Notes under the pieces: model-generated | Databases searched by the model: none | Seen by the model: the letters and a program-made list of their open reading frames with translations, nothing else | What the model was told of the DNA's origin: nothing | Source of the DNA: Nitrospirae bacterium CG2_30_53_67 | GTDB taxonomy: Bacteria > CG2-30-53-67 | Direction of reading: 5' to 3' | Assembly: GCA_001873285.1 (NCBI GenBank) | Contig: MNYV01000088.1 | Span: forward strand, 1 to 8,560 | Length of the DNA: 8,560 bases | Shown here: one piece after another, positions 7,637 through 8,560 of the stretch | Layout of the letters: every line of letters starts with the position of its first letter | How positions within the stretch are numbered: the stretch's first letter is position 1 | Position numbers and translations under genes: made by a program

Positions 7637-8560
7637 TCACCCTTCCCGGCACGGGTTTTTGGGAGGATCCATCACAAAGAAAGGCGCATGATTGGAGGTA
7701 AAAAGCGGCGGCTCTTTTTTCAGGATGCCTGACACGGCCGGATGGCGCTTGAACTCCTGCTCTAAAAACTGCCGGACCTTTTTTCTGTGCCACCCCTTTG
7801 GATGGACGAAGTCCGTGTAGAGGGAAAGGTCGCCTTCATAGAAACCGCTGGTTTTCAGTCCTTCTGCTTCCGGGCTGGAAACCGGCATGTTGAAGATCGC
7901 GAGGTTCAGGAAGCTGATTTCATCCTTGTGCCTGACTGTAAATGCAAGGGTCCTTTGCGCTTCAGTCAGGCTCTCCGGCGGCGTGCCGAAAAGAAGATAG
8001 ACATACGCGGCGATTCCCGAGCGGCTCAGGGTCTTCAGGGCCTTTGATGCCGTGTCAAGATCAATCCCCTTGTCCATCCGGTCGAGCACGTCCTGATCCC
8101 CGGATTCCAGACCCAGCTTGAGCATCACGCATCCTGAACGCTTCAGGGCCATGCAGAAATCCATATCGGCCAGGAGCCGGCTGATCCGTGCAAAACCATA
8201 CCATGGCACACCGGGGGGATGATCCGAAAGGGATTTGAGCAGCGGGGCGCTCATGGCATTGTCCAGGAAATGGATCAGTGCCGGTTTTGTCTCTTTGGTG
8301 AGCGTATTCAGTTCGACGGCTATTCTCTCCACCGGCACAGGAACATAGGGATTGGATTCGGCTCTTTCCGGGCAGAAGGCGCATCGGCGGAAATGACATC
8401 CGCTCGACCCGCTGTAGGGGAGAACGAAACCCGGAGAGAGATAGTCCTGGACCGGGAGCCCTGCATAATCGGGCATACTGCCGCCGTTCTGCATTTCATT
8501 CATGCCGGCGAGCGTCAGCAATGGCGCCTCGCCAGGTCCGGAAATGAGGTGATCCACAAG
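7637..8560 (-). CDS. Radical SAM protein, N-terminus cut by window
   Basis: The frame is open through the right edge and ends at TGA 7637-7639. The visible part is about 307 residues; a GTG at 8557 is in frame, but the text there (DHLISGPGEAPLL) looks like the end of a preceding, possibly B12-binding, domain, so the true start is beyond 8560. Numbering from that GTG, the iron-sulfur cluster motif is Cys54-X4-Cys59-X2-Cys62 (GCHFRRCAFCPE), one residue longer than the classic CX3CX2C. GLESGDQDVLDRMDKG (148-163) is the usual SAM-ribose strand region, and YLLFGTPPE (186-194) is typical of the barrel. These enzymes cleave S-adenosylmethionine to start radical reactions. The substrate cannot be told. 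It is on the same strand as the broken secreted-protein gene, separated by the MITE-like element. Confidence 0.85.
   Translation of the reverse strand, partial: LVDHLISGPGEAPLLTLAGMNEMQNGGSMPDYAGLPVQDYLSPGFVLPYSGSSGCHFRRCAFCPERAESNPYVPVPVERIAVELNTLTKETKPALIHFLDNAMSAPLLKSLSDHPPGVPWYGFARISRLLADMDFCMALKRSGCVMLKLGLESGDQDVLDRMDKGIDLDTASKALKTLSRSGIAAYVYLLFGTPPESLTEAQRTLAFTVRHKDEISFLNLAIFNMPVSSPEAEGLKTSGFYEGDLSLYTDFVHPKGWHRKKVRQFLEQEFKRHPAVSGILKKEPPLFTSNHAPFFVMDPPKNPCREG

Overview
The window looks like chromosomal DNA of a free-living, moderately GC-rich bacterium. I infer Deltaproteobacteria/Desulfobacterota from the style of the proteins and from the dense, varied intergenic repeats. This is an impression of style, not a database match. 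Coding strands of the housekeeping genes are visibly GC-rich with G/C third positions. One gene, the ERCC4 nuclease, is clearly more AT-rich.

Layout. 1-517 (+): the 3' part of a small Lys-rich lipoprotein gene, cut by the left edge. 518-778: an intergenic repeat with imperfect terminal inverted repeats. 779-2323 (-): guaA, GMP synthase. 2324-2558: spacer with two inverted arrays of an 8-bp repeat. 2559-4022 (-): guaB, IMP dehydrogenase. 4023-4652: a long non-coding stretch holding the guaB leader and a candidate promoter, two hairpins, and a cluster of 'ACCACAGAG'-type and 'CACGAAT'-type repeats. 4653-5195 (+): a YmdB-type macrodomain gene. 5242-5955 (-): a small XPF/ERCC4-type nuclease with helix-hairpin-helix motifs, convergent with the macrodomain gene. 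6040-7343 (-): a secreted protein of unknown function broken by an apparent one-base deletion near 6388. 7344-7636: a 187-bp MITE-like element with 22-bp terminal inverted repeats and a flanking CTTAG direct repeat. 7637-8560 (-): the C-terminal two thirds or so of a radical SAM protein cut by the right edge.

How the genes work together. guaB and guaA catalyse consecutive steps of GMP synthesis (IMP to XMP to GMP) and are read in that order on the minus strand. The macrodomain protein removes ADP-ribose-linked groups and the ERCC4 protein is predicted to cut branched DNA. Both could belong to stress or repair responses, but only proximity links them. I see no operon that clearly forms a new multi-gene system. 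The most unusual content is non-coding: at least four repeat families occupy the spacers, and two of the elements (549-773 and 7378-7564) share an internal core although their ends differ.
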